Source: Synechococcus sp. CB0101
GTDB lineage: Bacteria > Cyanobacteriota > Cyanobacteriia > PCC-6307 > Cyanobiaceae
DNA length: 64,000 nucleotides
Direction: 5' to 3'
NCBI RefSeq assembly: GCF_000179235.2
Contig: NZ_CP039373.1
Location: 558,032-622,031 of the forward strand
Positions 7,585-16,858 of this stretch are shown here, piece by piece. Below the pieces are notes generated by a model. That model saw only the letters and a list, made by a program, of their open reading frames with translations, was not told the DNA's origin and searched no databases. The stretch's first letter is position 1. Each line of letters begins with the position of its first letter. A program made the position numbers and the translations under genes.

Positions 7585-8667
7585 TTGGCCTACAGAAAGC
7601 GGTTTCTGCCAACAGTCGCGGGTTTAATACTCCTGGGTTTGGCGGCCCCAGGGCGGGCGCAGCCCATCACCGTGGGCGTGCCTGTGGGACTGGCACCTTG
7701 CTCGTTTCGTGAAAGCGGGAGCTGGTCCGGCTGGACCTATGACTTCTGGATCAAGGCGTCCGCCGACCTCGATATCGATCAAAAGATCAAGCCAATCCCA
7801 TCGTTGCGGGAGGGCATACGCCAACTGGCAAATCAAGAGATTGATGTATTGGCCACCTGCCTAACGGTGACGCCAGAGCGAACAGATCGGATTGACTTCT
7901 CAGCACCGATGAATGAGCGCGGGCTCAGGCTGCTGCAACGGAGAAAAACAGCAGGACCACTGAGCTTTTTAGCTTGGTTAGCGCGCAATCAGGCCTTTCT
8001 GATCTCGTTGTCGGCACTGATAGGACTCGCACTGACAGCAGCCACGCTACAGCCGATACTGGAACGTAAGCGCTGGAATTCGAGAGAATTTCTCCAGCAC
8101 ACAGGCATGGTGCTGATCGGCACGGGCTTGAACCTCTTAGGCCAGAAGCCCAAAACAGTTGTGATGTGGACGGCCATTGGCCTAATGCGCACAATTGTGA
8201 TCACGCTGTTCACCGCGAGTCTGACCAAAAGTCTGATCAACGATCAAGAATCAACTCGCGTAACCCTTCCATCCTTAAAAGAAACGACGTTCGCAACAAG
8301 CGACCGAATCGGAGTATTTGACGAAAGTGCGGCAATTAGCCTGCTCACCGCAACCAGCGACGCACTGGAAGAGCCATTCGGAAATCTCCGCAGATTCTCC
8401 AGCGAGGAAGATCTCGTCAATGCCCTTGCAAACAGAGAGATCGATTATGGATTAATCGATGAAGACCACGCAAAAGAGATAGAAAGAAAACCCATATACA
8501 GAAGCAGGGTAACGTTTGATGACGGTGAAGCAAGTTTCAAGCTTCCACAAAGCCTGGGACTCAGCAAGGGGTTACCAGATCAGCTCCGAGACAAGATCAA
8601 CCGAAGCATTATCAGCGAACGGATAACCCTGGAAGTCCAAAAGGCAATTGGCAGTCAACAGCCGTAA
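7585..8667 (+). CDS. GluR0-like ionotropic receptor: periplasmic binding domain split by a pore
   Basis: 360 residues from a TTG at 7585. The order matches prokaryotic glutamate receptors (S1-M1-P-M2-S2): signal peptide (1-25), first binding lobe (27-122) with CLTVTPERTDRIDFSAPM, where Arg99 matches the ligand-carboxylate arginine, helix M1 (about 136-156), a pore-loop-like segment (167-190), helix M2 (about 191-213) and the second lobe (220-355) with IDYGLIDED. The potassium-channel-like filter TVGYGD of GluR0 is replaced by LNLLGQ before the shared KPKT-type flank. It could be a non-selective channel or a non-conducting sensor. Base composition is far lower in G+C than ilvD (about 40% in 8461-8520), suggesting transfer. 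The start codon is uncertain. Confidence 0.82.
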   Translation: MAYRKRFLPTVAGLILLGLAAPGRAQPITVGVPVGLAPCSFRESGSWSGWTYDFWIKASADLDIDQKIKPIPSLREGIRQLANQEIDVLATCLTVTPERTDRIDFSAPMNERGLRLLQRRKTAGPLSFLAWLARNQAFLISLSALIGLALTAATLQPILERKRWNSREFLQHTGMVLIGTGLNLLGQKPKTVVMWTAIGLMRTIVITLFTASLTKSLINDQESTRVTLPSLKETTFATSDRIGVFDESAAISLLTATSDALEEPFGNLRRFSSEEDLVNALANREIDYGLIDEDHAKEIERKPIYRSRVTFDDGEASFKLPQSLGLSKGLPDQLRDKINRSIISERITLEVQKAIGSQQP

Positions 8668-8803
8668 ATTTAAATATGACGATGCAAGAAGAGCATAAAG
8701 ACTGGTGGTGGTTGCATCATGGCAGGTAGCGATCCGCGATCGACCAGAAACTTCGCTCTAGTTGTGGATAGAACCCAAAAGATGGCTCACACTCTTATAA
8801 ATA
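8668..8803 (+). other. A+T-rich convergent spacer, no gene seen
   Basis: These 136 bases separate two genes that converge. The stretch is markedly richer in A+T than its surroundings (for example ACTCTTATAAATACTAG near 8790). I see no strong terminator hairpin. A 60-codon open frame starting in it runs antisense into the next gene and has no family character. Confidence 0.4.
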
Positions 8804-9229
8804 CTAGTAGATGTCCACAGAAATCAACGAAGCACGTATCCGCCGGCAGAACGCCTCCAGCGGCGCTCCATCGGCGGGCCGCTCGCAGCGTTCGCCACTA
8901 GCCGGATGCATCCACACTGGATGGCTCCCGTGCCAGAGCATGGGGGCTTGTTCGTCGCGCACGCGACTGAGCATCAAGTTGAGATCGTCGCCGCTGCGGT
9001 AGATCTCCAATTCCAGATCGCACTGCTCCACGCGCACACCGTCGCAGTCGCGCGCTTCGATCAATAAAGCGCAATCGCTGCACTCACCAATGGTGGTGGG
9101 AGCCTCGCCACTGAACCGCAGGGCATGGCGATACGGCTTGAGGCAGAGATCGGCCGCCTTGGCCAGATCCACGAGAAAGATCTCGAAGGGATCGACTGGC
9201 TCGCCGGCATCAAAGGGGGAGAGATCCAT
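8804..9229 (-). CDS. Hypothetical protein, last gene of the gnd-pgl cluster
   Basis: 141 residues, acidic, soluble, with seven Cys including a CSDC pair (in TIGECSDCALL) and CDGVRVEQCDLELE. The N-terminal part (DPFEIFLVDLAKAADLCLKPYRHALRF) looks helical, the middle beta-rich. I do not recognise a family. It follows the CIA30 gene after 13 bases on the same strand, so it is probably the end of a gnd-pgl-CIA30 transcript. The Cys pattern hints at metal or redox binding, which is only inference. Confidence 0.72.
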   Translation of the reverse strand: MDLSPFDAGEPVDPFEIFLVDLAKAADLCLKPYRHALRFSGEAPTTIGECSDCALLIEARDCDGVRVEQCDLELEIYRSGDDLNLMLSRVRDEQAPMLWHGSHPVWMHPASGERCERPADGAPLEAFCRRIRASLISVDIY

Positions 9230-9242
9230 CAGCGCTCGCCTC

Positions 9243-9794
9243 TCACACCACAGCCCGGATGGAACGGATCAACAACTGCAGCTCGCCAGGCCGGAATCCA
9301 GGGTTACGGCCGCCCATGTCGCCGAATTTGGAATGGAGAATCTGCAGCCGCGTGACGCCTGCGGCATCAAACCGCACCGGTAAACCCACCGGGGTGGCAC
9401 GCACGCTGGGGGTGAGCCGATTGAACGGAATCACCACAACGGAAGTGCCGTTGGGACGCGTGGAAAATTCGGCGACCCAGCGAAGGCCTCCAGGGATCAG
9501 CTCGGTGAGACCGGCCAACCCATCGCGGCAAGCGATGGCGAGCTTGTAGCGGCGGCCGTCACCATCAACCGCGAGCTCGAGGGCTCCATAAGCGGAGAGA
9601 TCCAGAGGCGGATCAAACACCGGTGAACGGCAGCTCACGAACCCACCACCTTCGGGCTCCACAAAGGCCTGAAGCAACAGCCCCTCGCTGGTGGTCTGCA
9701 CAGCCCCCTGGCTGCGGCCACCCATGATCGTGTCGTTCAGGGCCTGCCAGCCGGCAAAGCCATCACCACTGGCGATCGGCTGGGGAACAAGCAT
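9243..9794 (-). CDS. CIA30-domain protein (complex I intermediate-associated family)
   Basis: 183 residues. The CIA30 signature is clear near the N-terminus (GWQALNDTIMGGRSQG), followed by the jelly-roll-like pattern ending LQILHSKFGDM...PFRPGELQL style (here NPGFRPGELQLLIRSI). In mitochondria the family assists NADH dehydrogenase assembly; in phototrophs related domains occur in NAD(P)H-linked or chaperone-like proteins. It lies 8 bases from pgl and 13 from the next hypothetical. A role in NDH-1 assembly is possible but rests on family name only. Confidence 0.85.
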   Translation of the reverse strand: MLVPQPIASGDGFAGWQALNDTIMGGRSQGAVQTTSEGLLLQAFVEPEGGGFVSCRSPVFDPPLDLSAYGALELAVDGDGRRYKLAIACRDGLAGLTELIPGGLRWVAEFSTRPNGTSVVVIPFNRLTPSVRATPVGLPVRFDAAGVTRLQILHSKFGDMGGRNPGFRPGELQLLIRSIRAVV

Positions 9795-9802
9795 CGAGGA
9801 GA

Positions 9803-10531
9803 TCAGGCAGACAGGGCTTGGGCCGCTTCGGCGTCCGCGAGCACCAACACGGGAGCCTGCGGTTGCACCAGCTTGGCGGGTGTGCGCTCCGCTTGTTCCG
9901 CAGGATCAAGCAGGCGCCGCAGGGCCTCGCCCTTGCCAGCACCGCTCACCAGAAACATCACCTGACGCGCCGCACTGAGCACCGGTGCCGTCAGGCTGAT
10001 GCGCTCCATCCCTTTGCCAGCTCCGATCGTCACCAGACGGGTGCGCTCTTGGGTGGCGGGGGTGCCGGGGAAGAGTGAAGCCGTATGGCCATCGTCGCCG
10101 AGGCCCAGCAGCATCACATCAAACACAGGCGGATCTCCCGGGCAGAGATCGCGGACGTATCGCTCGAAGGCATCCACCGAAGCCTCTGGTGTGGGGAGCT
10201 CCGTGGGCACAGGATGAAAGCGGGCCTGGGCACCGGGGCCGCCCTCAGCGAGCAGCGTTTCCCGCAACATGCGGGCGTTGCTCGCGGGATCTGTGGCACT
10301 CACCCAGCGTTCATCGCCGAGCACCACATCCACCCGGTTCCAGGGCAGATGTTCCTGGTTCAGTAAGCGGTAAGCAGCCGCCGGCGTGGTTCCGCCGGAG
10401 AGCGCCACATGGGCGCGGTCGCGCTCATCCAGGGCGAGGTCGAGTAACGCGGCGATCCGCTCGGCGCAGACACGTGCCAGCTGGGTGGCATCCGCAGCCA
10501 CCTCCAGCTTGTAGGTCGCTGAGGCCGTCAT
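9803..10531 (-). CDS. pgl: 6-phosphogluconolactonase
   Basis: Hydrolyses 6-phosphogluconolactone in the oxidative pentose phosphate pathway. The 242 residues belong to the DevB/SOL/NagB-like lactonase family: HVALSGGTTPAAAYRLL (phosphate-binding), VVLGDERWV, and the diagnostic LLGLGDDGHTASLFPG. It starts 4 bases after gnd, so the two oxidative pentose phosphate enzymes are translationally close and presumably co-regulated. No zwf/opcA is in the window. Confidence 0.97.
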   Translation of the reverse strand: MTASATYKLEVAADATQLARVCAERIAALLDLALDERDRAHVALSGGTTPAAAYRLLNQEHLPWNRVDVVLGDERWVSATDPASNARMLRETLLAEGGPGAQARFHPVPTELPTPEASVDAFERYVRDLCPGDPPVFDVMLLGLGDDGHTASLFPGTPATQERTRLVTIGAGKGMERISLTAPVLSAARQVMFLVSGAGKGEALRRLLDPAEQAERTPAKLVQPQAPVLVLADAEAAQALSA

Positions 10532-10535
10532 CGGC

Positions 10536-11951
10536 TCACATCCACTCGGTGTGGAAGGTGCCGGGCTGATCGACGCGCTCGTAGGTGTGGGAGCCGAAGC
10601 AATCGCGCATCGCCTGAACCAGGTTCTGGGGCAGGCGACCGGTGAAGTAGCTGTCGATGTAATCGAGCGAGCTGCTCAAGCAGGGAACAGGGATTCCTGC
10701 AGCGGCAGCCCCAGCCACCACCTGGCGCAGGCCGGCGATGCGGCGTTGGATTTGATCCGCGAACCAGGGATCCACCATCAAATTGGCGAGATCAGCCTTG
10801 GCGGTGTAGGCGTTCTGGATGCGCTGCAACAGCCGGGCGCGAATGATGCAGCCACCTTTCCAGATCTGGCCGATGGCCGACATGTCGAGGTTGTAGTTGT
10901 GCAGCTTGGAGGCTTCCTGCAGCAGCGCCATGCCCTGGGCGTAGCTGGCGATGCAGGCGAGCACACAGGCATCCATCAGCGGTGCCATCGCATCGGCTGG
11001 AGTGCCGAGGTTGATGGCACGAGAGGCCGGTGCCTGAATCAGGCCATCAGCGGCCATGCGCTCGCTGCGCATCGAGCTGAGAACGCGGGCATTGAGGGCG
11101 GCATAGATCGTGGGAACGGGCACACCCATCTGCAGGGCGCTCTCCACGGTCCAAAGGCCCGTGCCTTTCTGGCCCGCCGCATCGACGATCTTCTCCACCA
11201 GATCAGCACCATCGGCTGGATCCTTGGTGCGCAGGCAGATCTCGGTGATCTCCACCAGGAATGACGACAACTCCTCGGTGGCGTTCCATTGCTTGAGCAC
11301 GTCGGCCATGGCGTCGCCGTTCATGCCGGCGCTGCGCTTCATCAGGTCGTAGGCCTCGGCGAGGATCTGTTCGATCCCGTATTCGATGCCGTTGTGCACG
11401 GTCTTAACAAAGTGGCCGGCACCACCAGGACCGATGTAGGTGACGCAGGGGCCGTCGTCGACCTGGGCCGCCATCTTGCGCACCAGGCTTTCGATCGCGT
11501 CGTAGGCGGCTTTGGTGCCGCCCGGCATCATGCTCGGCCCCTCTAAGGCACCCTTGGCGCCGCCGGAGACACCCATGCCGATGTAGCCGAAGCTCTTGCT
11601 CTCCAGCGTGGCCACACGGCGCTCGGTGTCGGTGTAGAGGGAGTTACCTCCGTCAATCAGCAGATCACCCTCCTCGAGCAGAGGAGAGATCTGCTCGATC
11701 ATGGCGTCGATCGGGTCGCCGGCCTTGATCATCATCAAGATGCGGCGCGGACGCTGCAGCTTGGCGACGAAATCTTCGAGCGACGTGGCGCCGATGATCT
11801 GTTTTCCAGCTCCGCGCCCCTTGAGGAACTCCTCGGTCTTGGCGTAGGTGCGGTTGTAGACGACGCTTGAGAAGCCGTTGCGCTCAGCGTTGAGCACAAG
11901 GTTCTCTCCCATCACGCCAAGGCCAATCAGGCCGAAATGGGCCTTGTCCAT
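10536..11951 (-). CDS. gnd: 6-phosphogluconate dehydrogenase (decarboxylating)
   Basis: NADP-linked oxidation and decarboxylation of 6-phosphogluconate to ribulose 5-phosphate. With the start at 11951 (MDKAHFGLIGLGVMGENLVLNAERNG is the usual N-terminus) it has 471 residues, the normal length. Visible: Rossmann motif GLIGLGVMG, substrate block GVSGGAKGALEGPS, catalytic-lysine region GPGGAGHFVKTVHNGIEYG and the ending HTEWM. An upstream in-frame extension of 23 codons lacks family similarity. It lies between glgC (83 bases upstream) and pgl. Confidence 0.97.
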   Translation of the reverse strand: MDKAHFGLIGLGVMGENLVLNAERNGFSSVVYNRTYAKTEEFLKGRGAGKQIIGATSLEDFVAKLQRPRRILMMIKAGDPIDAMIEQISPLLEEGDLLIDGGNSLYTDTERRVATLESKSFGYIGMGVSGGAKGALEGPSMMPGGTKAAYDAIESLVRKMAAQVDDGPCVTYIGPGGAGHFVKTVHNGIEYGIEQILAEAYDLMKRSAGMNGDAMADVLKQWNATEELSSFLVEITEICLRTKDPADGADLVEKIVDAAGQKGTGLWTVESALQMGVPVPTIYAALNARVLSSMRSERMAADGLIQAPASRAINLGTPADAMAPLMDACVLACIASYAQGMALLQEASKLHNYNLDMSAIGQIWKGGCIIRARLLQRIQNAYTAKADLANLMVDPWFADQIQRRIAGLRQVVAGAAAAGIPVPCLSSSLDYIDSYFTGRLPQNLVQAMRDCFGSHTYERVDQPGTFHTEWM

Positions 11952-12034
11952 CGCAGGGTTGGAAGTAGTTGTCACAAGTGTGGCGAGGCTGCACGCTCGG
12001 TGCAGCCCCATCGTTGCCAACTGGCAACGTGCGT

Positions 12035-13330
12035 CTAGATCACCGTGCCGTCGGCGATGGTGGCGTTCTTTACCACCACCACGATGCCGTTGCGGATGTA
12101 GAAGCCGAGCTCGGGGCGATCGGCTTCTTCCACCCGGTCCTTGTTCACGATCGTCACATCGCGGCCGATGCGCACGTTCTTGTCGAGGATCGCGCGCTTC
12201 ACCGTGGTGCCCCGGCCCACACCCAGAGGGATTCCACCGCGCTCACGCAACACGGCTCGCTCTTCGCTGGATTCAAAGAAATCGCTGCCCATCACCAGGG
12301 TGTCCTGAAGCACGGCTTCGTCTTCCACCCGGGTCCGCACGCCGAGCACGCAGTGGTGAATGCTGCAGGCCTTGAGCATCGAGCCCTCGCCGATGATCGA
12401 CTGGGTCACCTGCGCGTCGAGCATCTTGCTCGGGGGCAAGTAGCGAGGGCGGGTGTAGATCGGGAACTGCTCGTCGTAGAAGGAGAACGCCGGGTTGGGC
12501 TGATCGGTCAGCGCCAGGTTGGCTTCGTAGAACGCACCGATGGTGCCGATGTCCTCCCAGTAGTCATCGAAAAGGAAGCTCTGCAGGTTGTCGCCGCGGC
12601 TGAGGGCCTCAGGAATGATCTCCTTGCCGAAGTCCGTTGCGGTGGGGTTCTTCGCGAGGAGATCGAACAGCGTCTCGCGGCTGAACACATAGATGCCCAT
12701 CGAGGCGAGGTAAGGCCGCTTCAGCGCTTCATCAGCCGAGAGGCCGAGCTTGGAGGTATCCACCCACATCTCCTTGAGCGCTTCACCTTTGGGCTTTTCG
12801 CGGAATTCCCGGATGCGGCCGTGCTCATTGGTGTGCATCAACCCGAAGCCTTCGGCCTGGGCGGCGTCCACCGGCAATGCACCAATGCTCACGTCAGCGC
12901 CTGTGGCGATGTGGTGATCAACGAAGGTGCTGTAGTCCATCCGGTAGAGCTGGTCGCCGGAGAGGATCAAGTAGTGGTCAACGTCCCACTCCTGGAACAG
13001 CCACTGGTATTTGCGAACCGCATCGGCGGTGCCCTCAAACCAGCTGGGGCTCTCCGGGGTCTGCTGAGCAGCAAGGACCTCCACGAAGCCCTGGCCAAAG
13101 CCGGAGGAGAGGTTGTAGCTCTGGGTGAGGTGACGATTCAGCGAAGCGCTGTTGAACTGCGTCAACACGTACATCTTGTTGATGCCGGAGTTGATGCAAT
13201 TACTGATCGGAATATCAATCAGGCGATATTTACCCGCCAACGGCACGGCGGGCTTGGCGCGCATCTTGGTGAGCGGATAGAGGCGCGTGCCAGCTCCGCC
13301 GCCGAGAATGATCGCCAGAACGCGCTTCAT
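12035..13330 (-). CDS. glgC: Glucose-1-phosphate adenylyltransferase (ADP-glucose pyrophosphorylase)
   Basis: Makes ADP-glucose, the committed step of glycogen synthesis; in cyanobacteria it is activated by 3-phosphoglycerate and inhibited by phosphate. The 431 residues fit. Visible: nucleotide-binding [38 protein letters not shown], the substrate region [17 protein letters not shown]-like [18 protein letters not shown], and a left-handed beta-helix C-terminus with the ending ATIADGTVI. It sits between hemA and gnd. Confidence 0.98.
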   Translation of the reverse strand: MKRVLAIILGGGAGTRLYPLTKMRAKPAVPLAGKYRLIDIPISNCINSGINKMYVLTQFNSASLNRHLTQSYNLSSGFGQGFVEVLAAQQTPESPSWFEGTADAVRKYQWLFQEWDVDHYLILSGDQLYRMDYSTFVDHHIATGADVSIGALPVDAAQAEGFGLMHTNEHGRIREFREKPKGEALKEMWVDTSKLGLSADEALKRPYLASMGIYVFSRETLFDLLAKNPTATDFGKEIIPEALSRGDNLQSFLFDDYWEDIGTIGAFYEANLALTDQPNPAFSFYDEQFPIYTRPRYLPPSKMLDAQVTQSIIGEGSMLKACSIHHCVLGVRTRVEDEAVLQDTLVMGSDFFESSEERAVLRERGGIPLGVGRGTTVKRAILDKNVRIGRDVTIVNKDRVEEADRPELGFYIRNGIVVVVKNATIADGTVI

Positions 13331-13410
13331 GCCTGATCCCTAGTGCCTTGGGCGCCAAGACGGTAGGCGAAGCAACGGCCTCACCGGAACCCTTCTGAGC
13401 AGATTGGCTG

Positions 13411-13442
13411 AAAACGGAAAGGCCGCGTCACAAGCGCGGCCT
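13411..13442 (-). terminator. Terminator after hemA
   Basis: On the minus strand the stem AGGCCGCG/CGCGGCCT with a short loop is followed by TTTCCGTTTT. It lies in the 143-base gap between the hemA stop and the glgC start, so glgC probably has its own promoter in that gap. Confidence 0.7.
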
Positions 13443-13473
13443 CAGCAGGTCTTCGGGAGCACAGAAGCAGGGC

Positions 13474-14778
13474 TCAATCCTGGCTATCGTGCAGCTCAAA
13501 CAGGTCTTGGAGCACCTTCATGGCCTGGTGACGCTGCGGACGAGGTTGGGGTGCCCGCAGGTTGGTCACCGGGGTGTGCAGGATCTTGTTGATGATGCCC
13601 TTGGTGAGCGCTTCCACCACCTTGCGCTCGCGGGCCGACAGGTCGGGACCCATCCGGCTGAGGGCCTTCTGCAGTTCCTGCTCACGGATCAGCTCAAGCT
13701 GGGTGCGCAGGCGGTTGGCCACCGGCACGGCCTCCAGGCCATCCCACCAATCGAGAAAATCGCGCCCCTCCTGGCGCAGCATCCCTTCGGCTTCTGCAGC
13801 AATCTCGCGGCGCGCTTCCTGGTTGCGGGCCACCACTTCCTGCAGGTCGTCAACGTCATAGGAGTCGACGCCGCCCAGATCGCCAACGCCAGCAGCGATG
13901 TTGCGGGGAACGCCAATGTCCACCAACATCAGAGAAGAGCGGCGATTGAGCTTCTCGAGGCGCTCCACGGTGATGATCGGCTCATCGGCCCCGGTGCTGG
14001 TGAACACCAGCGAGCAAGTGCTCAGGCAGTGATCGAGATCAGCGAGGGGACGGCACTGCACTGGTAGCCCCGGGAAATCGGCGGCCATCGCTTCAGCGCG
14101 CTGAACGGTGCGATTCAGCAGCACCACGCCCTTGGCGCCCTTGGCCTGCAGGTGCTGAAGCAGAAGCCGTGCCATGCGGCCGGCACCCACCACGGCGATC
14201 TGCTCTTGATCCAGGGGCACCAGATCATCAACGCCGCGGGCTTGGCCCACCTTGAGCTGAGCCAGTTCCACAGCAGCCGAACTGATCGAGACAGCACCGG
14301 TACCGAGGTTGGTTTCGCTGCGCACCCGCTTGCCGGTGCTCACCGCCTGGTTGAGCAGGCGATTGAGGATCGGCCCAATGGAGCGATGCTCCTGGCCCAG
14401 GCGATACATCTTCTTCACCTGGGAGAGGATCTGCCCCTCACCCAGCACCAGAGAGTCCAGTCCAGCGGCCACCCGCATCAGGTGGGCGACGGCTTCTTCG
14501 TGGTGATAGGTGAACAGGTGCGGGGTGAGCTCATCGAGCTCTAGCCCCGAGTGATCGCTTAAGAAGCTGCCAACCGCCGAAACGCCCTGTTCGGGATGGC
14601 GCAGCAGCGTGTAGATCTCCAGTCGGTTGCAGGTGCTGAGGATCGAGGCCTCTAGAACGTCGTCGCTGGAGCGCAGACGCTGCAGCGAATCCTCGATCGC
14701 CTGCTCGGCAATGCTGAGCCGTTCCCGGATCTCCACCGGGGCCGTGCGGTGACTGAGGCCGACGACGGCGATGTGCAT
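13474..14778 (-). CDS. hemA: Glutamyl-tRNA reductase
   Basis: NADPH-dependent reduction of glutamyl-tRNA to glutamate-1-semialdehyde, the first committed step of heme, chlorophyll and bilin synthesis. The start at 14778 (MHIAVVGLSHRTAPVEIRE) is the standard N-terminus and gives 434 residues; 17 upstream in-frame codons are not family-like. The catalytic Cys lies in STCNRLEIY, the NADPH domain in VVGAGRMARLLLQHL, and the C-terminal dimerisation helix is present. It is flanked by terminators, so it may be transcribed alone. Confidence 0.98.
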   Translation of the reverse strand: MHIAVVGLSHRTAPVEIRERLSIAEQAIEDSLQRLRSSDDVLEASILSTCNRLEIYTLLRHPEQGVSAVGSFLSDHSGLELDELTPHLFTYHHEEAVAHLMRVAAGLDSLVLGEGQILSQVKKMYRLGQEHRSIGPILNRLLNQAVSTGKRVRSETNLGTGAVSISSAAVELAQLKVGQARGVDDLVPLDQEQIAVVGAGRMARLLLQHLQAKGAKGVVLLNRTVQRAEAMAADFPGLPVQCRPLADLDHCLSTCSLVFTSTGADEPIITVERLEKLNRRSSLMLVDIGVPRNIAAGVGDLGGVDSYDVDDLQEVVARNQEARREIAAEAEGMLRQEGRDFLDWWDGLEAVPVANRLRTQLELIREQELQKALSRMGPDLSARERKVVEALTKGIINKILHTPVTNLRAPQPRPQRHQAMKVLQDLFELHDSQD

Positions 14779-14833
14779 GGAGCGGAAACGAAGCGTGCGA
14801 GGGAAGGCAGAAACAGAGTGCCAACACAAAGGC

Positions 14834-14862
14834 GGGGTGCCCTGAAGGTTTCAGAGCACCCC
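14834..14862 (-). terminator. Terminator after glpX
   Basis: The minus strand reads GGGGTGCTCTGAA, a short loop, then TTCAGGGCACCCC with one mismatch, followed by GCCTTTGT. The stem is strong and the T-tract weak. It sits just after the glpX stop and before the hemA start. Confidence 0.65.
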
Positions 14863-14879
14863 AACCTGTGCGGGACAGA

Positions 14880-15884
14880 TCAGCGCAGAGCGATGCTCTG
14901 GGCGCCGTCCTTGATGTGCACGGTGGTGGTGAAACGAGCGGTGTTGTCCAGGGTGCTGATCACCAGGGAGCTGGTGCGGGTGCAGTCCTTCTCGAACTTC
15001 ACACCGTCAAACAGCAGACCGTCGGTAATGCCGGTGGCCGCGAACACCACGTTTTCGCCGCAAGCCAGCTCGTCGGCCTCATAGATGCGGTCGGGATCGC
15101 TGATGCCCATCTCAGCCAGACGGGCGAGGTTGCCTTCCTTGGTGAGACCTTCCCACTCGGAGGTCTGAGCCACGGCGGGGTCATACACCAGCTGGCCCTG
15201 GAAGTGACCGCCCAGAGCGCGGAGGGCAGCGGCGGAGATCACGCCTTCAGGAGCAGCGCCGATGCCCATCAGGCAGTGGGTGCCGGTCCCTGCGAAACCA
15301 CAGGCGATGGCGGCCTGCACGTCGCCATCAGAGATGGGCTGCACGCGGGCGCCGGTGGCGCGGATCTCCTTGATCAGATCCTTGTGGCGGGCGCGGTCCA
15401 TCACCACGATCACCAGCTCATCCTTGGGGATGCCGAGGCACTGGCTGAGGATCTCGATGTTCTCGGTGGCCGACTTGCGGATGTCCACCTTGCCCTTCGC
15501 AGCCGGGGGAGCGGCCAGCTTCTTCATGTAGAAGTCGGGCGCATTGAACAGACCGCCGCGGTCGGACGCCGCAAGCACAGCCATCGAACCGCGCTGGCTG
15601 TTGGCGCAGAGGTTGGTGCCTTCGCAGGGATCCACGGCGAAATCAACGCCGGGGCCGGTGCCGCTGCCCACTTCTTCACCGATGTAGAGCATCGGCGCTT
15701 CATCGCGCTCGCCCTCACCGATCACGATGCGGCCCTGCATCTGGATCTTGTACATCCGCTCGCGCATGGCTTCCACCGCGGCGGCGTCAGCCTCGTTCTT
15801 GAGGCCCATGCCGGTGAGCTTGGCGGAAGCGATGCCTGCCTGCTCAACAACCTCGAGAATTTCTTGAATCAGGGTGCGATCCAC
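14880..15884 (-). CDS. glpX: Class II fructose-1,6-/sedoheptulose-1,7-bisphosphatase
   Basis: Bifunctional phosphatase of the Calvin cycle in cyanobacteria, acting on fructose- and sedoheptulose-bisphosphates. 334 residues starting at GTG ([17 protein letters not shown]). Metal and substrate motifs of the GlpX family are visible: [14 protein letters not shown], the [11 protein letters not shown] box and [15 protein letters not shown]. It is divergent from rpe, another Calvin-cycle/pentose-phosphate gene, across about 230 bases, which allows joint control. Confidence 0.97.
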   Translation of the reverse strand: MDRTLIQEILEVVEQAGIASAKLTGMGLKNEADAAAVEAMRERMYKIQMQGRIVIGEGERDEAPMLYIGEEVGSGTGPGVDFAVDPCEGTNLCANSQRGSMAVLAASDRGGLFNAPDFYMKKLAAPPAAKGKVDIRKSATENIEILSQCLGIPKDELVIVVMDRARHKDLIKEIRATGARVQPISDGDVQAAIACGFAGTGTHCLMGIGAAPEGVISAAALRALGGHFQGQLVYDPAVAQTSEWEGLTKEGNLARLAEMGISDPDRIYEADELACGENVVFAATGITDGLLFDGVKFEKDCTRTSSLVISTLDNTARFTTTVHIKDGAQSIALR

Positions 15885-16082
15885 AGGCGGTGCAGCGAAG
15901 GGAAAGAGAGGTCAACACCTGGAGGTGCCTGGCATCGTGACCGCCGGAACCGCGTGAACAGCCGGTTCGGCCAGCAACACCAAGGCCTTTCAGGCTTGAA
16001 GCGCCGCTCACTGTATCAGTGCTGCCACGGCGCTTTCGAACCGTTCCGGCGACCCTTAAAAGGGTGTTGGAAGGTGCATTCC

Positions 16083-16088
16083 TACAAT
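16083..16088 (+). promoter_or_regulatory. Candidate -10 element for rpe
   Basis: TACAAT lies 28 bases before the rpe ATG. A perfect palindrome ACCCTTAAAAGGGT (16052-16065) lies just upstream and could be an operator or part of the promoter. No convincing -35 hexamer is present. Confidence 0.4.
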
Positions 16089-16116
16089 CGGCCCTCTTCC
16101 TGCCAGCAGCGCTGCC

Positions 16117-16800
16117 ATGAGCACCAAACCCCTGGTGATCTCGCCGTCGATTCTTTCGGCCGACTTCTCCCGCCTCGGCGACGATGTGCGCGCTGTGGAC
16201 CAGGCCGGTGCCGACTGGATTCACGTGGATGTGATGGACGGCCGCTTCGTGCCCAACATCACCATCGGCCCCCTGATTGTTGAGGCCCTGCGTCCGGTCA
16301 CCCAGAAGCCCCTGGATGTGCACCTGATGATCGTGGAGCCCGAGAAATACGTGGCGGATTTCGCCAAGGCCGGCGCCGACATCATTTCGGTGCAAGTGGA
16401 AGCCTGCACCCATCTGCACCGCAACCTGGCTCAGATCAAAGACCTGGGCAAGATGGCCGGCGCCGTGCTGAACCCCGGCACCCCGATCGACACCCTCGAG
16501 TACTGCCTCGAGCTGTGTGACCTGGTGCTGGTGATGAGCGTGAACCCCGGCTTCGGCGGTCAGAGCTTCATCGAGAACCAGGTGCAGAAGATCCGCGACC
16601 TGCGCCGCATGTGCGATGAGCGGGGCCTTGATCCCTGGATCGAAGTGGATGGCGGCATCAAAGCTGAAAACGCCTGGAAGGTGATCGAAGCTGGCGCCAA
16701 CGCCATCGTGAGCGGCTCCGGCGTGTTCAACCAGCCCAGCTACGCCGATGCGATCACCGGGATTCGCAACAGCAAGCGCCCCGTGGCCGTAGCAGCCTGA
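16117..16800 (+). CDS. rpe: Ribulose-phosphate 3-epimerase
   Basis: Interconverts ribulose 5-phosphate and xylulose 5-phosphate in the Calvin and pentose phosphate cycles. 227 residues with all family blocks: [13 protein letters not shown], the metal/catalytic [39 protein letters not shown] and [11 protein letters not shown]. It is divergent from glpX and ends in a strong terminator. Confidence 0.98.
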   Translation: MSTKPLVISPSILSADFSRLGDDVRAVDQAGADWIHVDVMDGRFVPNITIGPLIVEALRPVTQKPLDVHLMIVEPEKYVADFAKAGADIISVQVEACTHLHRNLAQIKDLGKMAGAVLNPGTPIDTLEYCLELCDLVLVMSVNPGFGGQSFIENQVQKIRDLRRMCDERGLDPWIEVDGGIKAENAWKVIEAGANAIVSGSGVFNQPSYADAITGIRNSKRPVAVAA

Positions 16801-16858
16801 TCAAGCTTCGCTAACGCGCTGCGCTCAGCCAGCGGCATCCGCCGAATCAGAAAAATCA

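Noticed and set aside
8719-8901. Possible 60-codon gene in the spacer after the receptor-like gene
   Set aside because: Its second half is antisense to the 141-residue gene; no ribosome-binding site or family features.
16005-16050. GGTTCGAAAGCG on the minus strand, considered as a tRNA T-arm
   Set aside because: No acceptor, D or anticodon arm can be drawn around it.
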